A stretch of 64,000 nt of DNA from Massilia rhizosphaerae. GTDB lineage: Bacteria; Pseudomonadota; Gammaproteobacteria; Burkholderiales; Burkholderiaceae_D. The position numbers and the translations under genes are program-made. The notes below the pieces were generated by a model. The model ran no database searches, was not told where the DNA came from, and was given only the letters and a program-made list of their open reading frames with translations. Positions 1 to 8,240 of the stretch are shown here, one piece after another. The DNA lies in assembly GCF_016093545.1 (NCBI RefSeq), contig NZ_JADKYX010000026.1:45347-109346 (forward strand), in the 5' to 3' direction. Each line of letters opens with the position of its first letter. The stretch's first letter is position 1.

Positions 1-735
1 ATTTTCTCAGAGTTCTCCTCTCCGTATTCAGTATTGGTAGAAGCAGTTTTAAAAGAAACACCGGACGTTTACGGTGAGGACCCAGACCTAGTCCGGCTTT
101 GCCGTCATTGTTTAACAAAAAATCCAGGCACTAGACTTGAGCTTGTGTCATGGAACGATTTTACGACAAGTACAGACGCGAATCTTACCGTGGAAATTCT
201 GCGCAATAGAATTAAAGGACGTCAGCTTCATTTCAATGACACATCTGTTACAGCATCAATTGGCGCCGCCGAATTACTGAGATTACAGCGGAAGGAACTT
301 CAAGATCTATGCAGTCGACTGGGCGCGGCAATAGCCATTGCGTTAAACGATCTTCAATGTTTCCCGCTTAGAAAATCCCTTGAAGAATCAAGCTATGACG
401 GGTGCAGTTGCAGGCTACTAATATTTTTTGAGAAGTCCAGCGAAATCGGTTTACACCAGCACCTGCATGTTGGCTTCAGTCTGACTCTAGAAGATCAAAA
501 TAATGGAAAACCCATCTACACATTAAAGGCATGCTCAAGTCTAGCCAAAGATGAATTAAGTCTTCACCAATTTGATATTAGCAAAAAACTAATCACCGGA
601 GATGCCAATGAGGTAATTAATCATTCTCTGCTTGAGGCATTTTTTTTGAAATGTCTTGAAGCAGCTTACCAACAGCTAGACAAATCCGGAAGTGAGATCG
701 AAAGTTCGCAGGTAGTTTTAGATACAATTAAATAA
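1..735 (+). CDS. Ser/Thr protein kinase-like protein, C-terminal part (5' end outside window)
   Basis: The frame is open from base 1, so the gene is cut by the window edge; the TTG at 34 is only an internal codon. The first ~45 visible residues resemble the end of a eukaryotic-type kinase fold: an SSPYSVLVEAVLKETPD stretch, then LVRLCRHCLTKNPGTR and a W-x-DF close. This fits kinase subdomain XI (CL-x-K-x-P-x-x-R). About 190 further residues form a C-terminal domain I do not recognise. The catalytic core is off-window, so activity cannot be judged. The next gene, a helicase, begins 9 bases after the stop, which suggests one operon. The DNA is AT-rich with relaxed codon use, unlike the GC-rich core from 4 kb on, which suggests horizontal acquisition. 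The kinase assignment is an inference from a short segment. Confidence 0.6.
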   Translation: MFSEFSSPYSVLVEAVLKETPDVYGEDPDLVRLCRHCLTKNPGTRLELVSWNDFTTSTDANLTVEILRNRIKGRQLHFNDTSVTASIGAAELLRLQRKELQDLCSRLGAAIAIALNDLQCFPLRKSLEESSYDGCSCRLLIFFEKSSEIGLHQHLHVGFSLTLEDQNNGKPIYTLKACSSLAKDELSLHQFDISKKLITGDANEVINHSLLEAFFLKCLEAAYQQLDKSGSEIESSQVVLDTIK

Positions 736-744
736 GGAACAACA

Positions 745-1893
745 ATGTCGAATACTTGGTGGAAAGACCCCTCTGAGTTAATTGGTGAGCAAACCAAAAT
801 CTTAGATCTACCAGTTGACGAAAACCTACTAATCAAAGGGCCACCGGGTAGCGGCAAAACAAATCTATTATTACTGCGAGCCAATCATCTTTTTCTTGGT
901 GACAAACCGAACCTTTATGTTGTCGTTTTTGGTTCTGTTTTGCGGAATTTTATAAAGATAGGCGGTGGACAATATAAATTCCCGTCGAATAAAATTATCA
1001 CGCATACGCAGCTTTTTAATCAGATTTTGAACGAATACGATGTAGAACTAGATACCAATGGCATGTCGCTTATGGATGCACGCAAGGTCAAAGCCTCTGC
1101 TCTTCTACACCTCGCCCATGACAATGAACTAGGTGCTATTTACGATGCACTTTTGCTTGACGAAGCACAAGATTATTTCCCCGACGAGATTCGGGTATTT
1201 AAAGCGATTTCTAAAACGTTAATAGCCGCGGCGGATCTAAGACAAAAGGTATTTACGGTTGATGACTGCTCCTCCGAACTACAAAAATCTGTGGACAATA
1301 TTTACGAACTGAATTATCACTTCAGGAATGGGCGTGAGATTTGCCGATTAGCTGATGGTGTGATGCAGGGAAAACCTGATCATGTTCCGTTAATAACGTA
1401 TTCAAGTTACGACGAAAAAGCATATCCATCGCGTGTCACTGAACGTCGTGGCCTTACCATAGAACAACAAGCCGCAGCCATTGCTGACCAGATAACAACA
1501 CAACGTTTGACCTATCCTGACGAGCTTATCGGTATAATGTGTCCGCGCAATGAGGAGGTCGCTTCCATACTGGAATACCTTAAGCTAACGCCGTTAGGTT
1601 CGGAAATCACCCATTGTAACTCGAAAACGTTTGATCCAAGTCGTCCGGTATGGCTCACTACTATCTCGTCCGCGAAAGGTTTAGAGTTCCGAGCAGCGCA
1701 TATTGCAGGGCTTGATATGCTACACCGCACCGGAGGCGCTCAACGACGGTTAGCATTTACCTCGATTACACGCGCCAAGACGGCGCTCTCGATATATTAC
1801 GAGAAATCAATTCCAGGATATCTTGAATCGGCCTTGCGAAAGATTGCGCCGCCAAAAGCTGTGACAAAAGCAAACATTTTCGGGAAGGACTAA
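745..1893 (+). CDS. Short superfamily I (UvrD/Rep-like) helicase
   Basis: This 382-aa protein carries SF1 helicase motifs in order: Walker A GPPGSGKT (residues 32-39), Walker B LLLDEAQD (136-143), an SSAKGLEF motif near residue 310 and a TRAKTAL motif VI near the C-terminus. That set is typical of UvrD/Rep-type ATP-driven translocases. It is about half the usual UvrD length, so the 1B/2B subdomains are probably reduced or missing. The ATG at 745 follows an AAGGAACAAC ribosome-binding region and lies 9 bases after the kinase-like gene. The next gene starts 1 base after its stop, so translational coupling is likely. Similar short helicases act as DNA-sensing or DNA-processing parts of phage defence systems. 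That role here is inferred from context. Confidence 0.8.
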   Translation: MSNTWWKDPSELIGEQTKILDLPVDENLLIKGPPGSGKTNLLLLRANHLFLGDKPNLYVVVFGSVLRNFIKIGGGQYKFPSNKIITHTQLFNQILNEYDVELDTNGMSLMDARKVKASALLHLAHDNELGAIYDALLLDEAQDYFPDEIRVFKAISKTLIAAADLRQKVFTVDDCSSELQKSVDNIYELNYHFRNGREICRLADGVMQGKPDHVPLITYSSYDEKAYPSRVTERRGLTIEQQAAAIADQITTQRLTYPDELIGIMCPRNEEVASILEYLKLTPLGSEITHCNSKTFDPSRPVWLTTISSAKGLEFRAAHIAGLDMLHRTGGAQRRLAFTSITRAKTALSIYYEKSIPGYLESALRKIAPPKAVTKANIFGKD

Positions 1894-1894
1894 T

Positions 1895-3277
1895 ATGTGG
1901 CATTCGGAGCTGCTTCGGCGCGAGCTTTTTGATCTTATTCTTACCGGTCGTACGCCGGCGTGCGCAAGGGCAAATGATAAAGATATTCTTTATCACATTC
2001 CACAAGATCACCTCTCTAGTTTGGTCTGCTGGAAAACCGACCCATCAAAAGAACAGTTACTACCTGCGCTAATTATCATACATGACGATGAAGTAACGAA
2101 TTTTTTGGCCGCGATAAACTCGGGCACAAATGGGCCATCTCCATTTACTGCGTTCTCACGGGTTATTACAACGGCTGAAGCAAGACTTTACTCTCAAGTT
2201 CGGCGGGAAAAAGGGGAGCAAAAGGCTTTACAAGGCCTAATCTCATTATCTTTTGCAGAGGCAATACATTATGCTGGCGGCAGAATTCAGCCTACCGAGC
2301 TTACCCCAGCAATATGTAAACGTACCTTGGCGTATGGGTGGGCAAAAGCTTTAGCAAACGGCGTTCCCGTTGAGCATGTACAAAATTTTGTAGACTCTTG
2401 GCTAGAAACTGTTTCGTTAACGAACTCTGGTGCTCGACTGGATTTAATGCGCCAGCAAAAAGGGCTACTTACTGAACTATTACATCTTGCGAGCCATCTA
2501 TTCTACGGGACGCATTCGTCAAATCCCATTTCCTCGCTTAGTGAAGCGTTAATAGAAGACAAACCGATGCTTACGGAAAATTCTTGGGATCGGCTTACCA
2601 GAGATTGGTCGCAGCAGTTCTCTCTAAAAGAATTTGAGGCTTCAACTAGAGAAGAACGCATGGCGCTATTTCAAAATTCGCTAAACCGGCTGAGTGCAAA
2701 TTTAGACTTAACAGGCTATAGTTCCGCCCTTAGTGCCTTCCTCGCAACTCAAATATCACCCAGTTCATTTGAACATTTTTCCATATTGAGCTCGCGCGAC
2801 CGGCAACTCGCCATATGGTATATGTTTATGGCCGGGCTACAACAGCCGCGCGGTTTACTAGGTTTTAATGGTGGCTTGGGAAGTCGTTTGCTACGAGACG
2901 TAAATAGAATCGAAAGTCTTTTAGACGGCCCAGTGGGCGATATATCGTTGCGAGAATTGCGTGTGCTTGCTCGAGCAGGGTTAGAAGGAATTTCCAAACG
3001 CCTCGGGCATTCGAATGAAATCGAAGTTGAGGTCATTCCCTTGGTGACATGTAGCTTCCGATTTCAACCTTCGCAAGCAAAACAGGTTTCACTATTTGAC
3101 ACCACAATTTACGATACACCGCAGAGACCGAGCACACTGGACGAAGTGCAGACTGAGAAATTTAAACGACTGGTTTCAACTGCAAATGAACTCGCGCGCT
3201 TTTTTAATATCGATTTAAATTCTGATGAAAATAGCAACGTCGCCAAACGTAGCCGCAAGAAGTCTCGAGAATACTAA
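1895..3277 (+). CDS. Uncharacterised 460-aa protein of the kinase-helicase operon
   Basis: I do not recognise a family. The protein is soluble by appearance, largely helical, with no signal peptide or membrane segment, and ends in a basic tail (KRSRKKSREY). It has no P-loop, HNH, PD-(D/E)XK or other nuclease signature that I can see. Its ATG lies 1 base after the helicase stop and GGAAGGA provides a ribosome-binding site, so it is probably translated with the helicase. Base composition and codon use match the two genes upstream and differ from the GC-rich core. Its fixed place between helicase and gene four suggests a structural, sensor or adaptor role in the same system. Nothing in the sequence shows which. 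Confidence 0.7.
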   Translation: MWHSELLRRELFDLILTGRTPACARANDKDILYHIPQDHLSSLVCWKTDPSKEQLLPALIIIHDDEVTNFLAAINSGTNGPSPFTAFSRVITTAEARLYSQVRREKGEQKALQGLISLSFAEAIHYAGGRIQPTELTPAICKRTLAYGWAKALANGVPVEHVQNFVDSWLETVSLTNSGARLDLMRQQKGLLTELLHLASHLFYGTHSSNPISSLSEALIEDKPMLTENSWDRLTRDWSQQFSLKEFEASTREERMALFQNSLNRLSANLDLTGYSSALSAFLATQISPSSFEHFSILSSRDRQLAIWYMFMAGLQQPRGLLGFNGGLGSRLLRDVNRIESLLDGPVGDISLRELRVLARAGLEGISKRLGHSNEIEVEVIPLVTCSFRFQPSQAKQVSLFDTTIYDTPQRPSTLDEVQTEKFKRLVSTANELARFFNIDLNSDENSNVAKRSRKKSREY

Positions 3278-3298
3278 ATATATCGCGAAGCAAATTAA

Positions 3299-3811
3299 AT
3301 GATTAATTCTTTTGAAACTCTGGCGTTTTACAGAGGGATTTCTTCGCAAACTAGCATCGAGCATCCGAGTGTGCGGAATGTTAGAAAAGACCGAATTCCG
3401 CGCAATATGCCGCAAGAAATACATGATCGCGCCGACGCATGGTTTAATGAAAAATTTGGCGTTAGATATCGCAGCCAAGCTCTTTTTGTCACAAGCTCGA
3501 TGTTTATTGCGACTAATTACGCAACAACACCAGAGAATGTTGTGCGCGTTATACCAATCGGCCCCTATCGTTATTGCTGGTCCAAAAAGTGCAGCGATCT
3601 GCTCTTCTTTAAAGCCTCAGAAAATAAAATAACGATCGAGGGATATTTAAATGATAGCGATTACATTGAAACAGACCTAGCGGACGCTTTTTCATCAGGA
3701 AATGAAGTCATGTTATATTGCGAGCAGTATGTAGCCATACCGTTAAGATTATTACAAACAAAAGAAAGTGAGACAGCAGCAAAGGAAAAGTCAGTCTTAA
3801 TTCTTGCTTAA
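3299..3811 (+). CDS. Uncharacterised 170-aa protein, possible ADP-ribosyltransferase-like fold
   Basis: Last gene of the AT-rich operon, 21 bases after the previous stop. I cannot assign a family with certainty. Three segments are spaced like the R-S-E pattern of ADP-ribosyltransferases: FYRGIS (R12), LFVTSS (T65-S66-S67) followed by an A-x-x-YA helix, and NEVMLYCEQY (E136 and E142). In that family the Arg binds NAD, the STS motif shapes the pocket and the Glu is catalytic. The protein has no signal peptide, so any target would be cytosolic. If the reading is right it would be the toxic effector of the operon. An unrelated alpha/beta protein with chance spacing is the main alternative. A second overlapping frame (3312-3632) is judged a shadow. 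Confidence 0.6.
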   Translation: MINSFETLAFYRGISSQTSIEHPSVRNVRKDRIPRNMPQEIHDRADAWFNEKFGVRYRSQALFVTSSMFIATNYATTPENVVRVIPIGPYRYCWSKKCSDLLFFKASENKITIEGYLNDSDYIETDLADAFSSGNEVMLYCEQYVAIPLRLLQTKESETAAKEKSVLILA

Positions 3812-3978
3812 ACAGATCAGCGCGAAAATAGCTGAAATGCCACCCTCATTTTTTTGCGCTACGCCCACCTTTGGCCTTTGCTTCCTGCCACGCATTGCTT
3901 TCAACAAGGTTTGTGAAGATTCTTGAATGAGGCACCCCGCTGAATTTTGATAAGTTAAAACCAAATTTATAGATAAAA

Positions 3979-4002
3979 AAATCGGGGCGCATGCCCCGAT
4001 TT
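3979..4002. terminator. Bidirectional Rho-independent terminator
   Basis: Perfect 10-bp inverted repeat AAATCGGGGC / GCCCCGATTT with a 4-base loop, preceded by an A-run and followed by TT. It lies between the converging defence-like operon (plus) and the phosphoribosyltransferase gene (minus), so it can end transcription from both sides. The 218-base gap it sits in (3812-4030) holds no other gene that I can support. Confidence 0.8.
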
Positions 4003-4030
4003 ATGTGATGCAAAGTTAGCTAACTTAGTT

Positions 4031-4567
4031 CTATTCGAACTTCTTCAGCCACGCCTGCAACTGATGCGGACGTAGCCCATCGTAATCCTCGAACGGCTGG
4101 TGGATCCACGGATTATGCGGCAGGTCGACCAGGTGGTAATCCGGCTTGATCGACGACGTGCCCTTGACCCACAGGACGGCCGAACGCACTTCCGTCACGT
4201 CCGGGTAGTTTTCCTGGAGGTGCGCGCGCACGCGCATCAGGGTGACGCCCGAATCGGCCAGGTCGTCGACCAGCAGGATGCGGCCGGCCAGCGGGCCCTT
4301 GGTCATCGTCATGTACTTGGCGATGTCCAGGTCGCCCTGCTTGGTGCCCGCCTCTTCGCGGTACGAGCTGGTCGACAGGATCGCCAGCGGCACGTCGAAG
4401 ATGCGCGAGATCGCGTCGCCCGGGCGCACGCCGCCGCGCGCGAGGCACAGCACCATGTCGAACTTCCAGTTCGATTCGTACACCTCGAGCGCCAGGCGCT
4501 CGATCAGGCGGTTGTATTCATCCCAGGAGACCCACAGGTCCTTGTCGGTCGATGGAGGCGTCGTCAT
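4031..4567 (-). CDS. Purine phosphoribosyltransferase (hypoxanthine/xanthine-guanine type)
   Basis: A 178-aa type I phosphoribosyltransferase. The PRPP-binding signature ILLVDDLADSGVTL lies near residues 96-109, and the CLARGGVRPGD loop near residues 42-52 is typical of the Gpt/XGPRT-like group. It would transfer the phosphoribosyl group of PRPP to a purine base in nucleotide salvage. The order of purA directly upstream on the same strand fits a purine role, since salvage and AMP synthesis are paired. The gap to purA is 85 bases, and the strong hairpin at 3979-4002 follows the stop. Exact base preference cannot be read from sequence. Confidence 0.85.
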   Translation of the reverse strand: MTTPPSTDKDLWVSWDEYNRLIERLALEVYESNWKFDMVLCLARGGVRPGDAISRIFDVPLAILSTSSYREEAGTKQGDLDIAKYMTMTKGPLAGRILLVDDLADSGVTLMRVRAHLQENYPDVTEVRSAVLWVKGTSSIKPDYHLVDLPHNPWIHQPFEDYDGLRPHQLQAWLKKFE

Positions 4568-4652
4568 TTTGGATTGTTCCTAGTTTCTGCTTGTGGCTGA
4601 CGTCCCTGCCTTGCGGGTGGCGCGGCAGGGACTGTGTGCTTCGACTTCGATA

Positions 4653-5966
4653 TCAGGCTGCGAACGGGTGGCGCAGCACGATGGTTTCTTCGCGGTCCGG
4701 ACCGGTCGACACCATGTCCACCGGAATGCCGACCAGTTCTTCGATGCGCTTGATGTAGGCGCGCGCATTGGCCGGCAGGTCGTCCATCGACTTGGCGCCG
4801 ACGGTGCTGTCCTTCCAGCCCGGCATCTCTTCGTACACCGGCACGCAGGCCGCCGCTTCTTCCGCGCCGACCGGGAAGATGTCCACGTCGCGGCCGTCGA
4901 TCTTGTAGCCCGTGCACAGCTTGAGCGACTCCAGGCCGTCCAGCACGTCCAGCTTGGTCAGGCACATGCCGGTCACGCCGTTGATCTGCACGGAGCGGCG
5001 CAGCAGCGCGGCGTCGAACCAGCCGCAGCGGCGGGCGCGGCCCGTCACGGTGCCGAACTCGTGGCCGATGCGCGACAGGTGTTCGCCGACGCCGGCATCC
5101 GTCGGTAGCTCGGACGGGAACGGGCCCGAACCCACGCGGGTCGTGTAGGCCTTGGTGATGCCCATGACGTAGTGCAGCATGCCAGGGCCGACGCCCGAAC
5201 CGGCGGCGGCGTTGCCGGCCACGCAGTTCGACGAGGTGACGAACGGGTAGGTGCCGTGGTCGACGTCCAGCAGCGAGCCTTGCGCGCCTTCGAACAGCAG
5301 GTGGCCGCCGGCCTTGTGCGTCGCGTACAGCGCGGACGACACGTCGCCCACCATCGGACGCAGGCGCGGCACGAGGGCCATCGCGTCGTCGTACACCTTC
5401 TGGAAGTCCAGCGCCTGGCCGCCGAGGAAGCCGGTCAGCACGAAGTTGTGGTACTCCAGGTTCTCGCGCAGTTTCTCGGCAAATCGAGCTTCATTCAACA
5501 GGTCGGCGATGCGGATCGCGCGGCGCGCGACCTTGTCTTCGTAGGCCGGGCCGATGCCCTTGCCCGTCGTGCCGATCTTGTTGACGCCGCGCTTCGCTTC
5601 GCGGGCGACGTCGATGGCGACGTGGTAAGGCAGGATGACCGGGCAGGCTTCCGAAATCTTGAGGCGCGACGCGACTTCGATGCCGGCCGCTTCCAGCTTG
5701 TCGATCTCGCGCATGACGTCCGGCACGGAGACGACGACTCCGTTGCCGATGTAGCAGGCCACGCCCGCGCGCATGATGCCCGACGGGATCAGTTGGAGTG
5801 CCGTCTTCTGGCCCTTGATCACCAGCGTGTGGCCGGCGTTGTGGCCGCCCTGGAAACGCACCACGCCGGCGGCATGGTCGGTCAGCCAGTCGACGATCTT
5901 ACCCTTGCCCTCATCGCCCCACTGGGTGCCGATGACAACGACGTTCTTTGCAGTATTTGACATCAT
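4653..5966 (-). CDS. purA: Adenylosuccinate synthetase
   Basis: A 437-aa enzyme of the usual family length. It converts IMP and aspartate to adenylosuccinate with GTP, the first committed step to AMP. The N-terminal GTQWGDEGKGK loop binds GTP, FQGGHNAGHT follows, and the GTTGKGIGPAY and CGWFDAALL segments are the conserved IMP and GTP sites. Two adjacent ATG codons open the frame. The first overlaps the hisZ stop by one base (TAATG), so translational coupling with hisZ is likely whichever is used. The hisZ-purA pairing is standard in betaproteobacteria. Confidence 0.96.
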   Translation of the reverse strand: MMSNTAKNVVVIGTQWGDEGKGKIVDWLTDHAAGVVRFQGGHNAGHTLVIKGQKTALQLIPSGIMRAGVACYIGNGVVVSVPDVMREIDKLEAAGIEVASRLKISEACPVILPYHVAIDVAREAKRGVNKIGTTGKGIGPAYEDKVARRAIRIADLLNEARFAEKLRENLEYHNFVLTGFLGGQALDFQKVYDDAMALVPRLRPMVGDVSSALYATHKAGGHLLFEGAQGSLLDVDHGTYPFVTSSNCVAGNAAAGSGVGPGMLHYVMGITKAYTTRVGSGPFPSELPTDAGVGEHLSRIGHEFGTVTGRARRCGWFDAALLRRSVQINGVTGMCLTKLDVLDGLESLKLCTGYKIDGRDVDIFPVGAEEAAACVPVYEEMPGWKDSTVGAKSMDDLPANARAYIKRIEELVGIPVDMVSTGPDREETIVLRHPFAA

Positions 5967-7120
5967 TAACCTAAGTTTTTGAGAATCCAATTTCCTTGTT
6001 CGAGGACGAGCACGCGGTCGCACTCGAACTCGTCCTGTACATTGTCGTGACCCGGCATGGACTGGATCACCGTTTCGCCGCTCTTGCGCAGTTCGGCGAT
6101 TTTTTCGCGCAGCTCGGGCGCGTTGCCCCAGGGGGCCCGAATGGAATGCTTGCGTTCGGCCGTCGGCAGCAGGCGGGCCAGCTCGCGCAGGTCGAGCGAG
6201 AACCCGGTCGCCGGACGCGCGCGCCCGAAGGCTTCGCCCACGTGGTCGTAGCGCCCGCCGCGCGCGACGGCGTTCGGCAGGCCCGGCACGTACAGCGCGA
6301 ACATGGCGCCGCTTTCGTACTGGTAGCCGCGCAGGTCGGCCAGGTCGATGGCGATCTGCGCGCGGCCCAGCGCGGACCCGGCCAGCGCGGCCAGTTCCGC
6401 CAGCGCGCGGGCGATGCCCGGCAGCGCCGGCAGCACGTCCTTCGCGCGGGCCAGCACGTCGATGTCGCCGTACAGATTGGGCAGCGCCAGCAGCGCGGCG
6501 CGGGTCTGCGCCGCGTAGTTCGCCGTCGCTTCCTCCAGGCCCGGCACGTCCTTCGAGCGCAGCAGGCCATACAGCAGCTGCTCGTCGCGCTTGGCGACGG
6601 CATCCTCCGCCAGGATGGCGCGCAGCACGCCCACGTGCGACAGGTCGAGGCGCGGCTGGTCGAAGCCGGCCAGCGCGAGCGACGCGAGGGCCAATTCCTG
6701 GATCTCGGCGTCCGCCTCGAGGCCGGCGTGGCCGTAGATCTCGGCGCCGATCTGCAGCGGCTCGCGCGTGGCGTGCAGGCCGGAGGGCTGCGTGTGCAGC
6801 ACGCTGCCGGCATAGCACAGGCGGGTGACGGTGTCGCGGTTCAGCAGGTGGGCGTCGATGCGGGCGACCTGCGTCGTCATGTCGGCGCGCAGGCCGAGCA
6901 GGCGGCCGCTCATCGAGTCGACCAGCTTGAAGGTCTTCAGGTCGGTGTCCTGTCCGGCGCCGGCCAGCAGCGAATCGACGTATTCGAGCAGCGGCGGCAT
7001 CACGAGTTCGTAGCCGTAGGTTCGGAAGGTGTCGAGCATCAGGCGGCGCAGCTCTTCGATCTTGCGCGCTTCGGACGGCAGGACGTCGGCGATATTCTCG
7101 GGCAGGAGCCAGGTGGGCAT
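5966..7120 (-). CDS. hisZ: ATP phosphoribosyltransferase regulatory subunit
   Basis: A 384-aa HisRS paralogue. It has the class II synthetase-like core (residues ~1-320: GAEIYGHAGLEADAE, ARGGRYDHVGEAFG) but no anticodon-binding domain. HisZ forms a complex with short-form HisG and gives it histidine feedback control in the first step of histidine synthesis. The start was set at the MPTWLLPENIADVLP methionine, where family homology begins; the open frame runs further upstream into non-homologous sequence. It is translationally coupled to purA downstream. The organism also has a true HisRS at 14.6 kb, so this is not a synthetase gene. Confidence 0.93.
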   Translation of the reverse strand: MPTWLLPENIADVLPSEARKIEELRRLMLDTFRTYGYELVMPPLLEYVDSLLAGAGQDTDLKTFKLVDSMSGRLLGLRADMTTQVARIDAHLLNRDTVTRLCYAGSVLHTQPSGLHATREPLQIGAEIYGHAGLEADAEIQELALASLALAGFDQPRLDLSHVGVLRAILAEDAVAKRDEQLLYGLLRSKDVPGLEEATANYAAQTRAALLALPNLYGDIDVLARAKDVLPALPGIARALAELAALAGSALGRAQIAIDLADLRGYQYESGAMFALYVPGLPNAVARGGRYDHVGEAFGRARPATGFSLDLRELARLLPTAERKHSIRAPWGNAPELREKIAELRKSGETVIQSMPGHDNVQDEFECDRVLVLEQGNWILKNLG

Positions 7121-7294
7121 GGGCAAAGCGGGTCGGGTTGTTAAAGGTCGGACAACATTCGGGCGGCATGAACGCGGCTTTGCACGCGTCCACTGCGCCG
7201 AATCGACGATTTTAACCGAAAACGCGGGTCGGTTGGCGATGAAACGGGTGCCGACGTTGTCGATATTCCACGTAAGATGCGCCGTCGGTGGGCG

Positions 7295-7348
7295 ATGGTG
7301 GGCACGGGGTGCCCACCCTACCGTAGGGTGGGCGGCCTCCGCCCACCA
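7295..7348. repeat. REP-like double hairpin, GGTGGGC family
   Basis: Two successive hairpins between hisZ and hflC. The first (7297-7317) has arms GGTGGGCAC/GTGCCCACC and the second (7327-7347) has arms GGTGGGCGG/CCGCCCACC, joined by CTACCGTAGG. It belongs to the family seen at five other loci in this window. The remainder of the 240-base gap (7121-7361) shows no gene. Confidence 0.85.
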
Positions 7349-7361
7349 ACCGCAGCGCCGA

Positions 7362-8240
7362 TTATTTGCCGGCGCCGGGCCCCTTGAAATACTTGAAGAA
7401 CTCGGAATTCGAGTCCAGCACGAGCACGTCGTTGCGCCCCTTGAACGTGGCCTTGTAGGCTTCCATCGAGCGATAGAACCGGTAGAACTCCGGATTCTTG
7501 CCGAACGACTGGGCATAGATCTGCGCCGCCTTGGCGTCGCCCTCGCCCTTGATCGTCTCGGCGTCGCGCTGGGCGTCGGCCAGGAGCACGCTGCGCTGGC
7601 GCTCGGCGTCGGCGCGGATCGTTTCCGCCTCGGCCACGCCCGTCGCGCGCAATTCGTTCGCCACGCGCACGCGGTCGGCCTTCATGCGTTCGTACACGGC
7701 ATTGTTGACCTGGTCGACGAAGCCGATGCGCTTCAGGTGCACGTCGACGATCTCCACGCCCAGGTCGCGCGCCTCGCCGGCCAGGTCGGACCGCACGGCG
7801 GCGGCGACGTCCGCGCGCTTGCCGCCGGTGAGCACGTCCGCCAGGTTGCGTTTGCCGATCTCGTCCGTGAGGGCGGTGTGCACGAGCTGGTCCAGGCGTT
7901 CGCCGCCGCGGTCGGCGTTGCGGCCGATGGCGATCACGTACTGGCGCGGATTCACGATGCGCCATTTGACGAAGGCGTCGACGAGAAGATCCTTCTTTTC
8001 CGCCGTCATGAAGCGCTCGCCGTCCGGCGTGTCGAGCGTCTGCATGCGCTTGTCGAGGTAGACGACGTTCTGGAACGGCGGCGGCGCCTTGAAGTTCAGG
8101 CCCGGTTGCTGGATGACCTCGCGCAGTTCGCCGAGCGCGTACACGACGGCGTAACGGTGCTGGTCGACGACGAACACGGACGACGACGCGAGCGCGACGA
8201 CGACGGCGGCCCCGATCAGGGTGGCGAGCAGGCGGCCCAT
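7362..8240 (-). CDS. hflC: Protease modulator HflC
   Basis: A 292-aa SPFH/Band 7 protein. It has one N-terminal membrane helix (residues ~5-22, LLATLIGAAVVVALASSSVF), then the periplasmic SPFH domain (VVDQHRYAVVYALGEL onward) and a long coiled-coil rich in A, E and R (EAETIRADAERQRSVLLADA). With HflK it forms the HflKC cage around FtsH and limits degradation of membrane proteins. Its ATG overlaps the hflK stop (TGATG), as expected for equimolar synthesis. Confidence 0.95.
   Translation of the reverse strand: MGRLLATLIGAAVVVALASSSVFVVDQHRYAVVYALGELREVIQQPGLNFKAPPPFQNVVYLDKRMQTLDTPDGERFMTAEKKDLLVDAFVKWRIVNPRQYVIAIGRNADRGGERLDQLVHTALTDEIGKRNLADVLTGGKRADVAAAVRSDLAGEARDLGVEIVDVHLKRIGFVDQVNNAVYERMKADRVRVANELRATGVAEAETIRADAERQRSVLLADAQRDAETIKGEGDAKAAQIYAQSFGKNPEFYRFYRSMEAYKATFKGRNDVLVLDSNSEFFKYFKGPGAGK

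Noticed and set aside
3312..3632. 106-aa plus-strand frame overlapping the last gene of the AT-rich operon
   Set aside because: It is a shadow: the 170-aa frame has better spacing and composition.
3847..4000. Minus-strand frame ending KAKGGRSAKK between the AT-rich operon and the phosphoribosyltransferase gene
   Set aside because: It has no start or ribosome-binding site and runs through the terminator hairpin. It could be a relic of a gene end, but cannot be supported.
4653..7193. Single 846-aa minus-strand frame over purA and hisZ
   Set aside because: Only the last ~437 codons are purA; the rest is an off-frame reading of hisZ, typical of high-GC DNA.
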